From Sporobacter sp942492735 (lineage in GTDB: Bacteria; Bacillota; Clostridia; Oscillospirales; Oscillospiraceae): a stretch of 64,000 nucleotides of DNA. A program made the position numbers and the translations under genes. Below are positions 26,491 through 35,312 of the stretch, one piece after another (within the stretch, counting starts at the first letter, position 1; the number at the start of each line of letters is the position of its first letter). The notes beneath the pieces were generated by a model. The model had not been told where the DNA came from and did not search any database. It saw only the letters and a list, made by a program, of their open reading frames with translations. Location of the stretch: NCBI GenBank assembly GCA_942492735.1, contig OW818648.1, forward strand, positions 124,001 to 188,000, given 5' to 3'.

Positions 26491-26657
26491 CCTTATTGTA
26501 CCATAATTTCTATATAATTCTACATAATAATCGGATCGCGCTTTATACGCCCTCTCCCAATTTTTCTCTGTACTTTTTCGCCTTTTCTTGTTATCATAAG
26601 TAATCATATTTACTGGCAAAAAGGCACATAAAACGGCAGGCTGCGGAGGTAACTGTT

Positions 26658-28565
26658 TTGTATACACAATATTTGACGATTGTTTTCCCAGTCATAACTG
26701 TTTTTTGTCTTTTCTTCTTTTTTAAGTATTACCTGCGGATTTCCGGACCTCTTGCGGGTACAACCGAATGGATCTCAAGGATTATTGACAAACCGAAGTT
26801 TACGCTGATTCACAAGCGGTATCCCATGGAGCGCCGGGACATCCTGCCGATTATCATCATCACCCTGGTGTGTGCCTTTCTCGGCTTCTTTAAGCTCGGC
26901 AATACCACGGCGCCGGAGAGCTTTTTCCGTTTCACAAGCGAGAAAAAAACTGTTGTTTTAGCATTAGACGAACCGACCGACATTAGCGCTGTCATGTATT
27001 ATACCGGTCTGTGGGTCGGGTTTTATACAATCGAATTTTCCAGCGACGGTGTCAATTGGCAGGAGCAGTTTGCGACCGGTGACAAAGAACACGCGATGAA
27101 CCAGCCGCATTCCGATTTGTTTAAATGGTTATACGCCACGATCAACACCGATAACCTACCTACAAAATTCATCCGCATCTCCGCTTCAAAAACGCCGATG
27201 GAACTCGGAGAAATCGCAGTTTACGCCCAAAGCGGCGAGCTCCTACCGGCGGAAGTCATATCATCGAGCGATGCGCCTGAGCTTTTCGATGAACAGGACG
27301 AGGTTCCCGATGCGCCGAGCTATATGACAAACATGTACTTTGATGAGATTTATCACGGGCGGACAGCCTATGAATATCTGAACAATATTACAGCGTATGA
27401 AACGACGCACCCACCGCTCGGCAAGCTGATCATATCAATAGGCCTCAGTATCTTTGGGATGGTGCCCTTTGGCTGGCGTTTTATGGGGACGCTGTTCGGC
27501 GTGCTTATGCTCCCCACACTCTATATCTTCCTTAAAAATATGTTTGGGAAGACTGTTATTGCCTCGTGCGGCATGGTACTTTTCGGTTTTGACTTTATGC
27601 ATTTTGTCCAGACGCGCATCGCGACAATAGACACGTATGGCGTCTTCTTCATCCTGCTCTCTTATTTCTTCATGTACCGCTATATCACGCAGGATCCGGA
27701 GCTGCCGTTCCGGAAAACAATACCACCGCTTGCGCTGTCCGGCCTTTTCTTTGGAATCGGCTGCGCCAGCAAGTGGATTGTTATCTACGCGGGGGCCGGA
27801 CTTCTGGTGCTTTATCTGCTTCGTCTGATATGGTGCGCCAAGTATTACAAGGACAACGATATACCTGGCTATACAGGTTTTCTGCTGTCGACGCTGCTGT
27901 GCACCTTTACGTTTTATATCATCATCCCTGTTGCCATTTACTGTCTGAGCTACTTTCAGAACGGCATAACCGCCGGAATGACAATCAAAGACGGCATGCT
28001 CTGGGATCCGAAATATTATCAGCTGATCTGGAACAATCAAACCTTCATGTTCGACTATCACAGTAAGCTTGTTGCGACGCATTCCTACTCTTCCGCCTGG
28101 TATCAGTGGATATCGGACGCACGCCCGATTCTGTATTACCGGGATACCTCAATGGGCGGCGGCCTGAAGTCCAGCTTCGCCTCCTTCGGCAATCCCATCG
28201 TCTGGTGGGGCGGCTTATTGGCTATAATTGCTATGGTGTACCGGGTCATCAAATTTAAAGACAGCAAAGCATTATTCATATTCATCGGCTATTTCGCGCA
28301 GCTGGCCCCATGGCTTGTTATTACGCGCGTCGTCTTTATATACCATTACTTCCCGTGCGTCTTATTTATGGTCATCGCGCTCTGTCATATCCTCAATACA
28401 ATCTGGGAGCGTGCGCAAGGACGGTATAAACTGGCCGTCTATGGCTATGCGGGTTCCGCTGTGCTGCTTTTCGGCGCTTTCTATCCTGTGCTCAGCGGTA
28501 TCCCCGTCTCTGAATTTTATACGAAATATTTTCTGCGCTGGATACCGTTTGCATGGCCGTTTTAA
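26658..28565 (+). CDS. PMT-family (GT39) glycosyltransferase with embedded discoidin-like domain
   Basis: 635 residues. TTG start with GGAGG eight bases upstream. Multi-pass GT-C membrane enzyme; the catalytic acidic pair is Asp229-Glu230 in MYFDEIYHGR, followed by the THPPLGK loop typical of dolichyl/polyprenyl-phosphate mannosyltransferases. Uses a lipid-linked sugar to glycosylate exported proteins or wall polymers. Between helices at about residues 95-200 sits an extracytoplasmic domain with Y.IEFSSDGVNWQEQF and KFIRISASK.PMELGEIAVY, which looks like an F5/8-type-C (discoidin) fold. Role of that insert is unknown. Confidence 0.85.
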   Translation: MYTQYLTIVFPVITVFCLFFFFKYYLRISGPLAGTTEWISRIIDKPKFTLIHKRYPMERRDILPIIIITLVCAFLGFFKLGNTTAPESFFRFTSEKKTVVLALDEPTDISAVMYYTGLWVGFYTIEFSSDGVNWQEQFATGDKEHAMNQPHSDLFKWLYATINTDNLPTKFIRISASKTPMELGEIAVYAQSGELLPAEVISSSDAPELFDEQDEVPDAPSYMTNMYFDEIYHGRTAYEYLNNITAYETTHPPLGKLIISIGLSIFGMVPFGWRFMGTLFGVLMLPTLYIFLKNMFGKTVIASCGMVLFGFDFMHFVQTRIATIDTYGVFFILLSYFFMYRYITQDPELPFRKTIPPLALSGLFFGIGCASKWIVIYAGAGLLVLYLLRLIWCAKYYKDNDIPGYTGFLLSTLLCTFTFYIIIPVAIYCLSYFQNGITAGMTIKDGMLWDPKYYQLIWNNQTFMFDYHSKLVATHSYSSAWYQWISDARPILYYRDTSMGGGLKSSFASFGNPIVWWGGLLAIIAMVYRVIKFKDSKALFIFIGYFAQLAPWLVITRVVFIYHYFPCVLFMVIALCHILNTIWERAQGRYKLAVYGYAGSAVLLFGAFYPVLSGIPVSEFYTKYFLRWIPFAWPF

Positions 28566-28632
28566 CACCAACATACAGACTTTTAGGCAGTCCTAACGAT
28601 ACAGCCACGATGATGATACGGAGGTTATATTA

Positions 28633-29073
28633 ATGATAGCACTTGGATGCGACCACGGCGGCTTTGCTCTGATGCAGGAAATTATGAAATGTCTTGAAGA
28701 GCGCGGCTTGCCCTACAAAAATTTCGGAACTTTTACAGAAGACAGCTGCGACTATCCAGCCATCGCCGAGCCTGTCTCGCGCGCTGTTGCATCTGGCGAA
28801 TGCGAAAAGGGCATTCTCATTTGCGGCACGGGGATCGGTATGTCGATTGCCGCCAACAAAATTCCCGGCATTAGGGCGGCGCTCTGCGCCGAATCCTTTT
28901 CCGCCGAAATGACAAGACGCCACAACGACGCCAACATTCTCGTTCTCGGAGCCCGCGTCATCGGGCTGGGGGTCGCGCTCTACATCCTCGATACCTTTCT
29001 TAAAACACCGTTCGACGGCGGGCGTCATGCCACGCGTGTCGATATGCTGCAGAAGCTTGAAACATGCGGGTAG
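28633..29073 (+). CDS. rpiB: Ribose-5-phosphate isomerase B
   Basis: 146 residues. GCDHGG at the start and catalytic-region Cys64 in ICGTGIGMS; HNDANILVLGAR near the middle. Interconverts ribose 5-phosphate and ribulose 5-phosphate (pentose phosphate pathway); some family members act on allose or galactose 6-phosphates. Ribosome site GGAGG; 4 bases before the next small gene. Confidence 0.93.
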   Translation: MIALGCDHGGFALMQEIMKCLEERGLPYKNFGTFTEDSCDYPAIAEPVSRAVASGECEKGILICGTGIGMSIAANKIPGIRAALCAESFSAEMTRRHNDANILVLGARVIGLGVALYILDTFLKTPFDGGRHATRVDMLQKLETCG

Positions 29074-29076
29074 ACG

Positions 29077-29274
29077 ATGAAACATAAATATCCCAGAACC
29101 TACAGAAGCAGGCGTCCGATCAAGATCTTTCTGACGATCATCATGTCATTGGTCATCGCTTTTGTGATTCTGACAGTATCACTTTTCTTCGGTTTGAAGA
29201 AATACATCGTCTACGCGCCTGACGGCAGTCTGCATCTTGAGATTCCATGGCTGGAGGAAGACAGCTCGGATTAA
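29077..29274 (+). CDS. Small single-pass membrane protein
   Basis: 65 residues: basic N-terminus, one membrane helix (~18-42, FLTIIMSLVIAFVILTVSLFF), short acidic outer tail. Directly after rpiB and before the terminator, so co-transcribed with it. No family recognised. Confidence 0.65.
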   Translation: MKHKYPRTYRSRRPIKIFLTIIMSLVIAFVILTVSLFFGLKKYIVYAPDGSLHLEIPWLEEDSSD

Positions 29275-29344
29275 ACTGCCCCTGAACAGACAATAAGTAA
29301 CAATTTTGTATCAGAATTATCATTTCGGTAACGAGCGCGTTTAT

Positions 29345-29372
29345 AGCGGCGGATCAAATCCGCCGCTTTTTT
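29345..29372 (+). terminator. Terminator after rpiB and the small membrane gene
   Basis: AGCGGCGGAT / ATCCGCCGCT stem (10 bp) with a 3-base loop and a T-run. Confidence 0.92.
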
Positions 29373-29686
29373 CCTATCCGACTGTTTTATGTATTATTCT
29401 CAGGACTTGTCCACTATAATCGGTCTTAGTGGTGGATACATAGCGAATATTTGCCGTTCCGACATTCCGTGTGGGGACAGCTTTCAAATCTGATCTGCAG
29501 CACAATCCGCATATTATTGGGTATATTGCACAATGCGTGCGCCAATTATAGTCTATTATTCCCGCTTTTCAACGTCAAATTTACCAAACTTTAGGTGCCA
29601 ACGTTTCATTCTGTAGTCAATTGCTTTATAATATAGAGAAGAAAATAACAAACTGTAATGTTTTGTTGCTTTCGTGGGGTGATGAT
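29373..29686. other. Intergenic gap before the nuclease pair
   Basis: No gene. AT-rich towards its right end, where the promoter of the nuclease operon should lie. I see no clear repeat or operator. Confidence 0.4.
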
Positions 29687-30778
29687 ATGTCCGTAAAAAT
29701 ACTGCATGCCGCCGATTTCCATCTGGACTCTCCGTTCGAAGCGCTCTCCGAAGATCTGGCTGCCGTCAGGCGCCGCGAACAGCGCGATCTCCTGGACCGG
29801 ATCGCCGACATGGCCGAGCAGGAGGATATCCAGCTTGTCCTGCTCTCCGGTGACTTGCTCGACAGCGCGAGATCGTATTACGAAACACAAGATGTCCTGT
29901 ATCGCGCGTTTTCCAGGATGAAAGCCGAGATTTTCATCTCACCCGGAAATCATGATTTCTACTGCCCCAAATCGCCGTATGCCTATGTTAAGTTCCCCGA
30001 GAACGTTCACATCTTTACATCCCCGCTCCTCGGCTGCGTCACGCTGCCGCACCTGGGCTGCCGTGTCTGGGGCGCTGGCTTCAATGACCAGTACAGCAGG
30101 CCACTCCTGAGTGGCTTTAAAGCCTCTGACACCGATATGATCGATATTATGGTCATGCACGGCGACATGAGCGGCGACGCCTACAATCATATACGCGAAT
30201 CGGAAATCGCCGCAACAGAACTCCAATATCTCGCTCTAGGGCATATACATACGTTCAGCGGCATCAAACAAGCCGGAAAAACGTATTACGCCTATCCCGG
30301 CTGCCCTGAAGGCAGAGGCTTTGACGAGACGGGAGAAAAGGGCGTCATCACAGGCAGCGTCTCGAAGACCGGCTGTGATCTCCGCTTTCGCCCGCTCGGC
30401 GGCAGAGCATATAAGATAATCACCCTTGATATGACCGGTTTTAGCGATGCGCTGACTGCCGCCATGTCGTCACTCCCGCAGAACACGGAGCGGGATATAT
30501 GCAGGCTCATCCTGACAGGAGAATATGACGGCGCAGTTGATGTTCAGCTGATAAAAGACAGCCTGAGCGCGCGCTTCTTCCACCTGACGGTTCAGGATGC
30601 GACAAAGCCGCCCCGTGATATATGGGCATTATCCGGCGACGATACACTGCGCGGCACTTTCCTGCGTTATCTGAAGCAGCGGTATGACGCCGCCGGCGAA
30701 AGCGATAAAACCAACATCCTCAGTGCTGTTCGGTATGGCCTGTCCGCTCTGGACAACGCAGAGGAGTATGAGGCATGA
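29687..30778 (+). CDS. Metallophosphoesterase DNA nuclease subunit (SbcD/YhaO-like)
   Basis: 363 residues from ATG at 29687 (GGGGTGAT upstream). Calcineurin-like phosphoesterase with DFHLDSPF, GDLLDS, GNHDFY, MHGD and GHIH, all metal-binding motifs intact. Works with the downstream ATPase, whose start codon overlaps its stop (ATGA), as a Mre11/Rad50-like complex for DNA end processing. Closest to the YhaO branch rather than true SbcD, by the short length and DSPF motif. Confidence 0.9.
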   Translation: MSVKILHAADFHLDSPFEALSEDLAAVRRREQRDLLDRIADMAEQEDIQLVLLSGDLLDSARSYYETQDVLYRAFSRMKAEIFISPGNHDFYCPKSPYAYVKFPENVHIFTSPLLGCVTLPHLGCRVWGAGFNDQYSRPLLSGFKASDTDMIDIMVMHGDMSGDAYNHIRESEIAATELQYLALGHIHTFSGIKQAGKTYYAYPGCPEGRGFDETGEKGVITGSVSKTGCDLRFRPLGGRAYKIITLDMTGFSDALTAAMSSLPQNTERDICRLILTGEYDGAVDVQLIKDSLSARFFHLTVQDATKPPRDIWALSGDDTLRGTFLRYLKQRYDAAGESDKTNILSAVRYGLSALDNAEEYEA

Positions 30779-33030
30779 TTATCAAACGTTTATCCGCCTC
30801 CTTCGGCAGGCTTTCAAATGAGACACTAAAGCTCGGCGGCGGCCTGAATATCATTGAGGCGCCAAATGAATCCGGCAAATCCACCTGGTGCGCCTTTATT
30901 CGGACCATGCTTTACGGCATCCGCACATCCGACCGCGACAAAGCAGGTTATCTCTCCGATAAAACACGCTACCGCCCCTGGAGCGGCGTGCCGATGGAGG
31001 GGGCAATGGATTTAGACGTAGGCGGCAGCTCTCTGACACTTGAGAGAAAATCAGACGGCAAGCTGCCGATGCGGGACTTTTCGGCTGTCTATACGGGAAC
31101 GAGTACGCCGTATGAAGGCCTGTATCCCGACACCGCCGGGGATACGCTCATCGGCGTGAGTGAAGCCGTTTTTGAACGCAGCGCCTTTATTTCACAATCC
31201 GGCATTAAAGTCGGCCAGACGCCGGAGCTTGAAAAACGTATCGCGTCACTCGTCACAACAGGCGATGAAACCTCCTCCTACATTGAGGCAGACGAGCGCC
31301 TGCGCATGTGGCTCCGAAAGCGCCGTTTCAATAAATCCGGCGCGATACCGGCACTGGAAGAAAAGCTTAACGCGATCAACAAGAAACTATCCCATATCGA
31401 ATCCGCTCTCGACGAAGCCGCTTCAATGCGCCTGGAGGCGGAACGGCTCAAGAAACGTCAAACCGAACTCCGTGAAGAGAGCGCCGCCTTTGACAGGTTT
31501 GACGCACAGCAGGCGATGCGCCGCGCTATGGAAAAACACGAGAGCGTAAAAGGCGCTTACGGCGATATTTACCGCGAACTGACGAAAAACGGTCCCGCTC
31601 CGACAGACAGCGACTTATCCGCTATCCGCGGCGAGGCGCAAGCGCTCGGGTCGCTTCAAACGATGCTTTCAATCGAGCAAACGCATTTAAAGGATGCTCA
31701 GGATCGCTGTACGCAAATAAAGAGCGCCGGAAAAACTGCCGCGTTTGACAGCCCTGACGCGCCGCTCGCTGCTCAAAAAGCCGCAGTGCTCGAACAGGCT
31801 GTAAAGCAGAGCTCCTTCAAAAACCCGCGCGTTGTCCTCGTGGCGCTCCTTGCTGTCATTATGACACTCCTCGCTATTTTCGCCGAGGCGATTGCGCCGC
31901 AGCTTCCGGCCATCCGGGCTATAGCAGCAGGTGCCGTGATTATCTGTACCGTCATTCTTATATGGCGCGGCGTAAAGCTGAGCCGATATAAGAAGGAGCT
32001 ATCTGCGCTTCTGGCGCGGTATAACGTCAGGTCAATTGAGGCGCTGCAGGAATTGTATGAGGAAAATTTGAAAGCATCCGCCGATCTTATGGAAGCCGAA
32101 AGCGAAGTTCGATCGTGCGAGAAATCCGTCTCCTCCGCTTCAGCAATGGTTGATACCGTTTTTGAAAATCTCCGCACCAAGCTCAACGTTCTGTCACCAA
32201 ATCACGATATCGCCAATATTCATATCGCAAATATTCAAATAGCCAATATCGAAAATGAGCTCCGCCGTATTGAGGCGCTTTTCCTAAAGCTTGCAGGAGC
32301 AAAAGCCGATATTCAGGCGGCCGAGAGCTATCTGAACACTATGAAGGCGTCGGAGCAATTCGGCAGTGATCAAAATCCCGGTGCGGCCGCCGCGCCTGTG
32401 AGACGCAAGCCCGAGATTTCATCGGATTTAGGCCTCGTCACCTCCCGTCTTGAAGACCTGACAAACCGCTACAATATGGCGCTCGGCGAAATCCGCGCCA
32501 TCGGCGACCCTGTTATTCTGGGAACAGAAAAAATGTCAGCCGAATCAGAGCTCCAAGCGCAGAAGGCGCAGTATGAGGCGCTCACGCTTGCAATAGAGAC
32601 ACTCAAAGACGCCAACAATGAATTACAGCTGCGTTTTTCACCGCTCTTAAGCGAAACGGCAGGCCGTATCATTCAACGTTTGACGGGCGGGCGGTACGAA
32701 AAGCTCACCTTCGACAAAGCGCTTGACGCCTCCGCAAAAACGGCTGCTGAAACAGTCAGCCACAGTGTTCTGTCTCTCAGCTGCGGTACGGCTGATCAAA
32801 TTTATCTCGCGCTCCGCTTGGCCGTGTGCGGCCTCATCCTGCCAAAAGAAAACCCGTGCCCGCTTATTCTGGACGACGCGCTGACGAACTTTGACGATGA
32901 GCGCGCGTATCTGGCGCTTGACTATCTGAAGGAGCTCTCACAAACGCGGCAGATTCTTCTCTTCACCTGTCACAAAAGAGAAACCGGCTATTTTGCCGGC
33001 AGCAATGATGTCAACATCATAAAGCTTTAA
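30775..33030 (+). CDS. SMC-like ATPase (SbcC/YhaN-like)
   Basis: 751 residues. N-terminal Walker A (EAPNESGKSTWCAFI, ~30-45), coiled coils on both sides of a central pair of hydrophobic helices (~345-400, VVLVALLAVIMTLLAIFAEAIA), and C-terminal signature (LSCGTADQIYLALRLA) and Walker B (LILDDALTNFDDERA). The central hydrophobic helices suggest membrane attachment, as in YhaN. Partner of the upstream phosphoesterase. Confidence 0.9.
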   Translation: MIIKRLSASFGRLSNETLKLGGGLNIIEAPNESGKSTWCAFIRTMLYGIRTSDRDKAGYLSDKTRYRPWSGVPMEGAMDLDVGGSSLTLERKSDGKLPMRDFSAVYTGTSTPYEGLYPDTAGDTLIGVSEAVFERSAFISQSGIKVGQTPELEKRIASLVTTGDETSSYIEADERLRMWLRKRRFNKSGAIPALEEKLNAINKKLSHIESALDEAASMRLEAERLKKRQTELREESAAFDRFDAQQAMRRAMEKHESVKGAYGDIYRELTKNGPAPTDSDLSAIRGEAQALGSLQTMLSIEQTHLKDAQDRCTQIKSAGKTAAFDSPDAPLAAQKAAVLEQAVKQSSFKNPRVVLVALLAVIMTLLAIFAEAIAPQLPAIRAIAAGAVIICTVILIWRGVKLSRYKKELSALLARYNVRSIEALQELYEENLKASADLMEAESEVRSCEKSVSSASAMVDTVFENLRTKLNVLSPNHDIANIHIANIQIANIENELRRIEALFLKLAGAKADIQAAESYLNTMKASEQFGSDQNPGAAAAPVRRKPEISSDLGLVTSRLEDLTNRYNMALGEIRAIGDPVILGTEKMSAESELQAQKAQYEALTLAIETLKDANNELQLRFSPLLSETAGRIIQRLTGGRYEKLTFDKALDASAKTAAETVSHSVLSLSCGTADQIYLALRLAVCGLILPKENPCPLILDDALTNFDDERAYLALDYLKELSQTRQILLFTCHKRETGYFAGSNDVNIIKL

Positions 33031-33047
33031 TAATTGCACCGCACTCT

Positions 33048-33178
33048 CCGTAGGGTGCGATGCCCACATCGCACCGTCGATCCAGCAAACCTCGATTTGC
33101 AACAAATAAGATCCAATGCGCAGATTTCGAATCTAGCTTACCCCGACGGGCCGATGTGGGCATCGTCCCCTACGAGAT
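33048..33178. repeat. Dispersed intergenic repeat, inverted copies of a GTAGGG..CGATG..CCACATCG unit
   Basis: The gap 33031-33350 has no gene. A GTAGGGTGCGATGCCCACAT string at its left end and the complementary ATGTGGGCATCGTCCCCTAC at 33159-33178 form an imperfect inverted repeat, as in small palindromic elements common between genes in Oscillospiraceae. Confidence 0.7.
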
Positions 33179-33350
33179 GTGGCAAAAATGATCTGCGAAA
33201 GAGCATCCCCGTGCTAACCTAATAGCCAAATTATCAAATCGCAACCGTGAAAAGGCATATCCGGGATCTCGGGATCGCCCGAAATTAAATCCCGTATGCA
33301 TAAAGTTTTGTTTTCTGTTCGGTTGAACAAGAAAGGAAAGTATCGACAAC

Positions 33351-34244
33351 ATGAAAAAGCGTCTACTCCTGTCAGGCCTTGTCCTGATACTGCTGGCATC
33401 GGTATCGCCGATCGTCGAAGCGGTTGACAATGTTTCTGACACACCGACGAAAGAGGTTTCAATCTGCATCGACGGACCGCCGGCAGACCTCGACATCCCC
33501 GCCATCATCTCTGCGGTCATTCCCGCAGCCAACCTTTCAGACATTTCTCCGGCAATCACCTCAGTCATCATTAATAACACAACGTACGTATCAATCCGCG
33601 AATTCTCCACGGTAATGGGTGCCGACAGCGTCACCTGGGATAACGGCACCACAACAGTTACTGCCCCCGGCCTTCATGTAACAGCCACCGTCGGAAACAT
33701 ATACCTGGTGGCAAACGGGCGATATTTGTTTGTACCAGACAGCTGTCTCATGATAAACAATAGTGCGATGGTACCGATCAGAACACTGGCAAAAGCGTTT
33801 GACGCACAAATCGATTGGGACAGCGAAACGTATACCATTAACGTCATAAAAGGGTCAGGAGCCATCCTATCCGGCAGCGCGTTTTATAACGAAACCGATC
33901 TTCACTGGATGTCCCGCATCATCCGCGCCGAAGCGGGCGGTGAGAGCTTCGTCGGAAAAATTGCCGTCGGTGGTGTTATCATGAACAGAATCGTCTCCCC
34001 CGAGTTTCCCGATACAGTCTATGATGTCGTCTTTGACAGACGATACGGCATCCAATTCACACCAGCATATTCCGGCGCGATCTACACCACGCCTTCTGAG
34101 GAATGTATCATAGCGGCCAAAATAGCCCTTGACGGCGGCAATACCGCAGGCGAAAGTCTCTACTTCGCCTCGACAACCCATTGCTGGGCTAACAGGAATA
34201 GACCTTACGCGATGAAGATCGGAAACCACAACTTCTACGCATAG
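33351..34244 (+). CDS. Cell wall hydrolase (SleB/CwlJ type) with copper-amine-oxidase-like N domain
   Basis: 297 residues. Signal peptide (~1-25), a CuAO_N1-type domain (~70-170; TYVSIREFSTVMGAD, MVPIRTLAKAFDAQIDWD) often used for surface attachment, and a C-terminal hydrolase domain with the catalytic Glu in RIIRAEAGGES and the fold-typical GNHNFY ending. Such enzymes cut peptidoglycan, in spore formers usually cortex muropeptides in germination. Spore role here is inferred from family. Confidence 0.85.
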   Translation: MKKRLLLSGLVLILLASVSPIVEAVDNVSDTPTKEVSICIDGPPADLDIPAIISAVIPAANLSDISPAITSVIINNTTYVSIREFSTVMGADSVTWDNGTTTVTAPGLHVTATVGNIYLVANGRYLFVPDSCLMINNSAMVPIRTLAKAFDAQIDWDSETYTINVIKGSGAILSGSAFYNETDLHWMSRIIRAEAGGESFVGKIAVGGVIMNRIVSPEFPDTVYDVVFDRRYGIQFTPAYSGAIYTTPSEECIIAAKIALDGGNTAGESLYFASTTHCWANRNRPYAMKIGNHNFYA

Positions 34245-34330
34245 GTTAAAAGTCTTTAGACAAAGGTCTAAAGCCTAAAGACAGAAAAATACGGGATAAA
34301 GCCGAATAAATATAACATATACCAAAACAA

Positions 34331-34370
34331 AAAGATTCTTCGCGCGCTAAGCTTCGAAGAATCTTTTTTT
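34331..34370 (+). terminator. Terminator after the SleB-like gene
   Basis: AAAGATTCTTCG / CGAAGAATCTTT stem with a 12-base loop and seven Ts. Confidence 0.88.
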
Positions 34371-34379
34371 ATGTACTAA

Positions 34380-34570
34380 TTATCCAAAGGGAGCCCTCGT
34401 TATGACTAACTGGCGATCACAGATCACCTCTACGTGAAACCGCAGAATCGCCGTAGGGGCGATCTGTGATCGCCCACTAATCGGTCGCGTCACTTTTGTA
34501 GGGGCGATTATTAATCGCCCGCCTTGTGGCGCGTAACGCCTACAAACCGGACGACCAATGGCCGTCCCTA
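34380..34570. repeat. Intergenic repeats of GTAGGGGCGAT(N)TCGCCC type
   Basis: Two units (GTAGGGGCGATCTGTGATCG and GTAGGGGCGATTATTAATCG) plus diverged copies, with GCGATCACAGATC as the inverted partner. Related strings recur near 42200 and 46480. Dispersed repeat family; no gene in the gap 34245-34593. Confidence 0.75.
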
Positions 34571-34593
34571 CGGCGAAACGATTTAATCCAACA

Positions 34594-35295
34594 CTATCCT
34601 ATTGTCACTTTGATCGATATCAGGTTGATAGCGGCGTGCAGGACGATGGGGGACCAGATGCTGCCGCTGCGTTCATAACACCAGCAAAGCGCGAGGGAGG
34701 ACGGTACATACTGCAGCAGATACAGGAGCATCGACCACTCAAAGCCGCCGGCGAAGGACTGCCATAAATGATAGATCGAGAAGATGAGCGCCGTCGCGAT
34801 ATAGGCCAGAACACGGCTTTTTTTTCGGATTGAGCCGAAGAGAACGCCGCGGAACAAGGTCTCCTCCACGATTGGGGCTAGCAGGACAGCCACGAAGATA
34901 ATGACATTGGTATTGAGCTTGGTCTGGTTGATTATCTCCTGCGTATTCGGATTTATCGTATCCTTGAGCACGAAGGAGAGCAGCAGCGATAATGCTGTGA
35001 TTGCAATATAGTTAAACAGATACGCCAGTAAGACGGCTTGGAGTGAACCGAGAAGATTGTCCAAAAGGTCAGAAAACGATTTTTTCAAAAACCGGAACAA
35101 AAAAATCAGCACAAAAACAAAGCTAATCACATAATATACGAGATTCAGATTTGGGCCGTTAAGCACGAGATTCATATACTGCAGTACATTTGTGTGCAGG
35201 AACAGCCAAGGCAGCACAAACATATGCACAGCGATATAGACGAAGCCGATAAGACGCTCCGAGTTCTGCATGGGGGACTTAAAGTTATCTTTCAC
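34594..35295 (-). CDS. CPBP-family intramembrane metalloprotease
   Basis: 233 residues, six or seven membrane helices. All three CPBP motifs are present: EETLFRG (motif 1), FSIYH (motif 2) and HAAIN (motif 3). Rce1-like protease fold; in Firmicutes often linked to peptide maturation or immunity, but the substrate here is unknown. GTG start at 35295. Seventeen bases downstream of mutS, same strand. Confidence 0.88.
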   Translation of the reverse strand: MKDNFKSPMQNSERLIGFVYIAVHMFVLPWLFLHTNVLQYMNLVLNGPNLNLVYYVISFVFVLIFLFRFLKKSFSDLLDNLLGSLQAVLLAYLFNYIAITALSLLLSFVLKDTINPNTQEIINQTKLNTNVIIFVAVLLAPIVEETLFRGVLFGSIRKKSRVLAYIATALIFSIYHLWQSFAGGFEWSMLLYLLQYVPSSLALCWCYERSGSIWSPIVLHAAINLISIKVTIG

Positions 35296-35312
35296 TTAAA
35301 TATCCTTTTACT

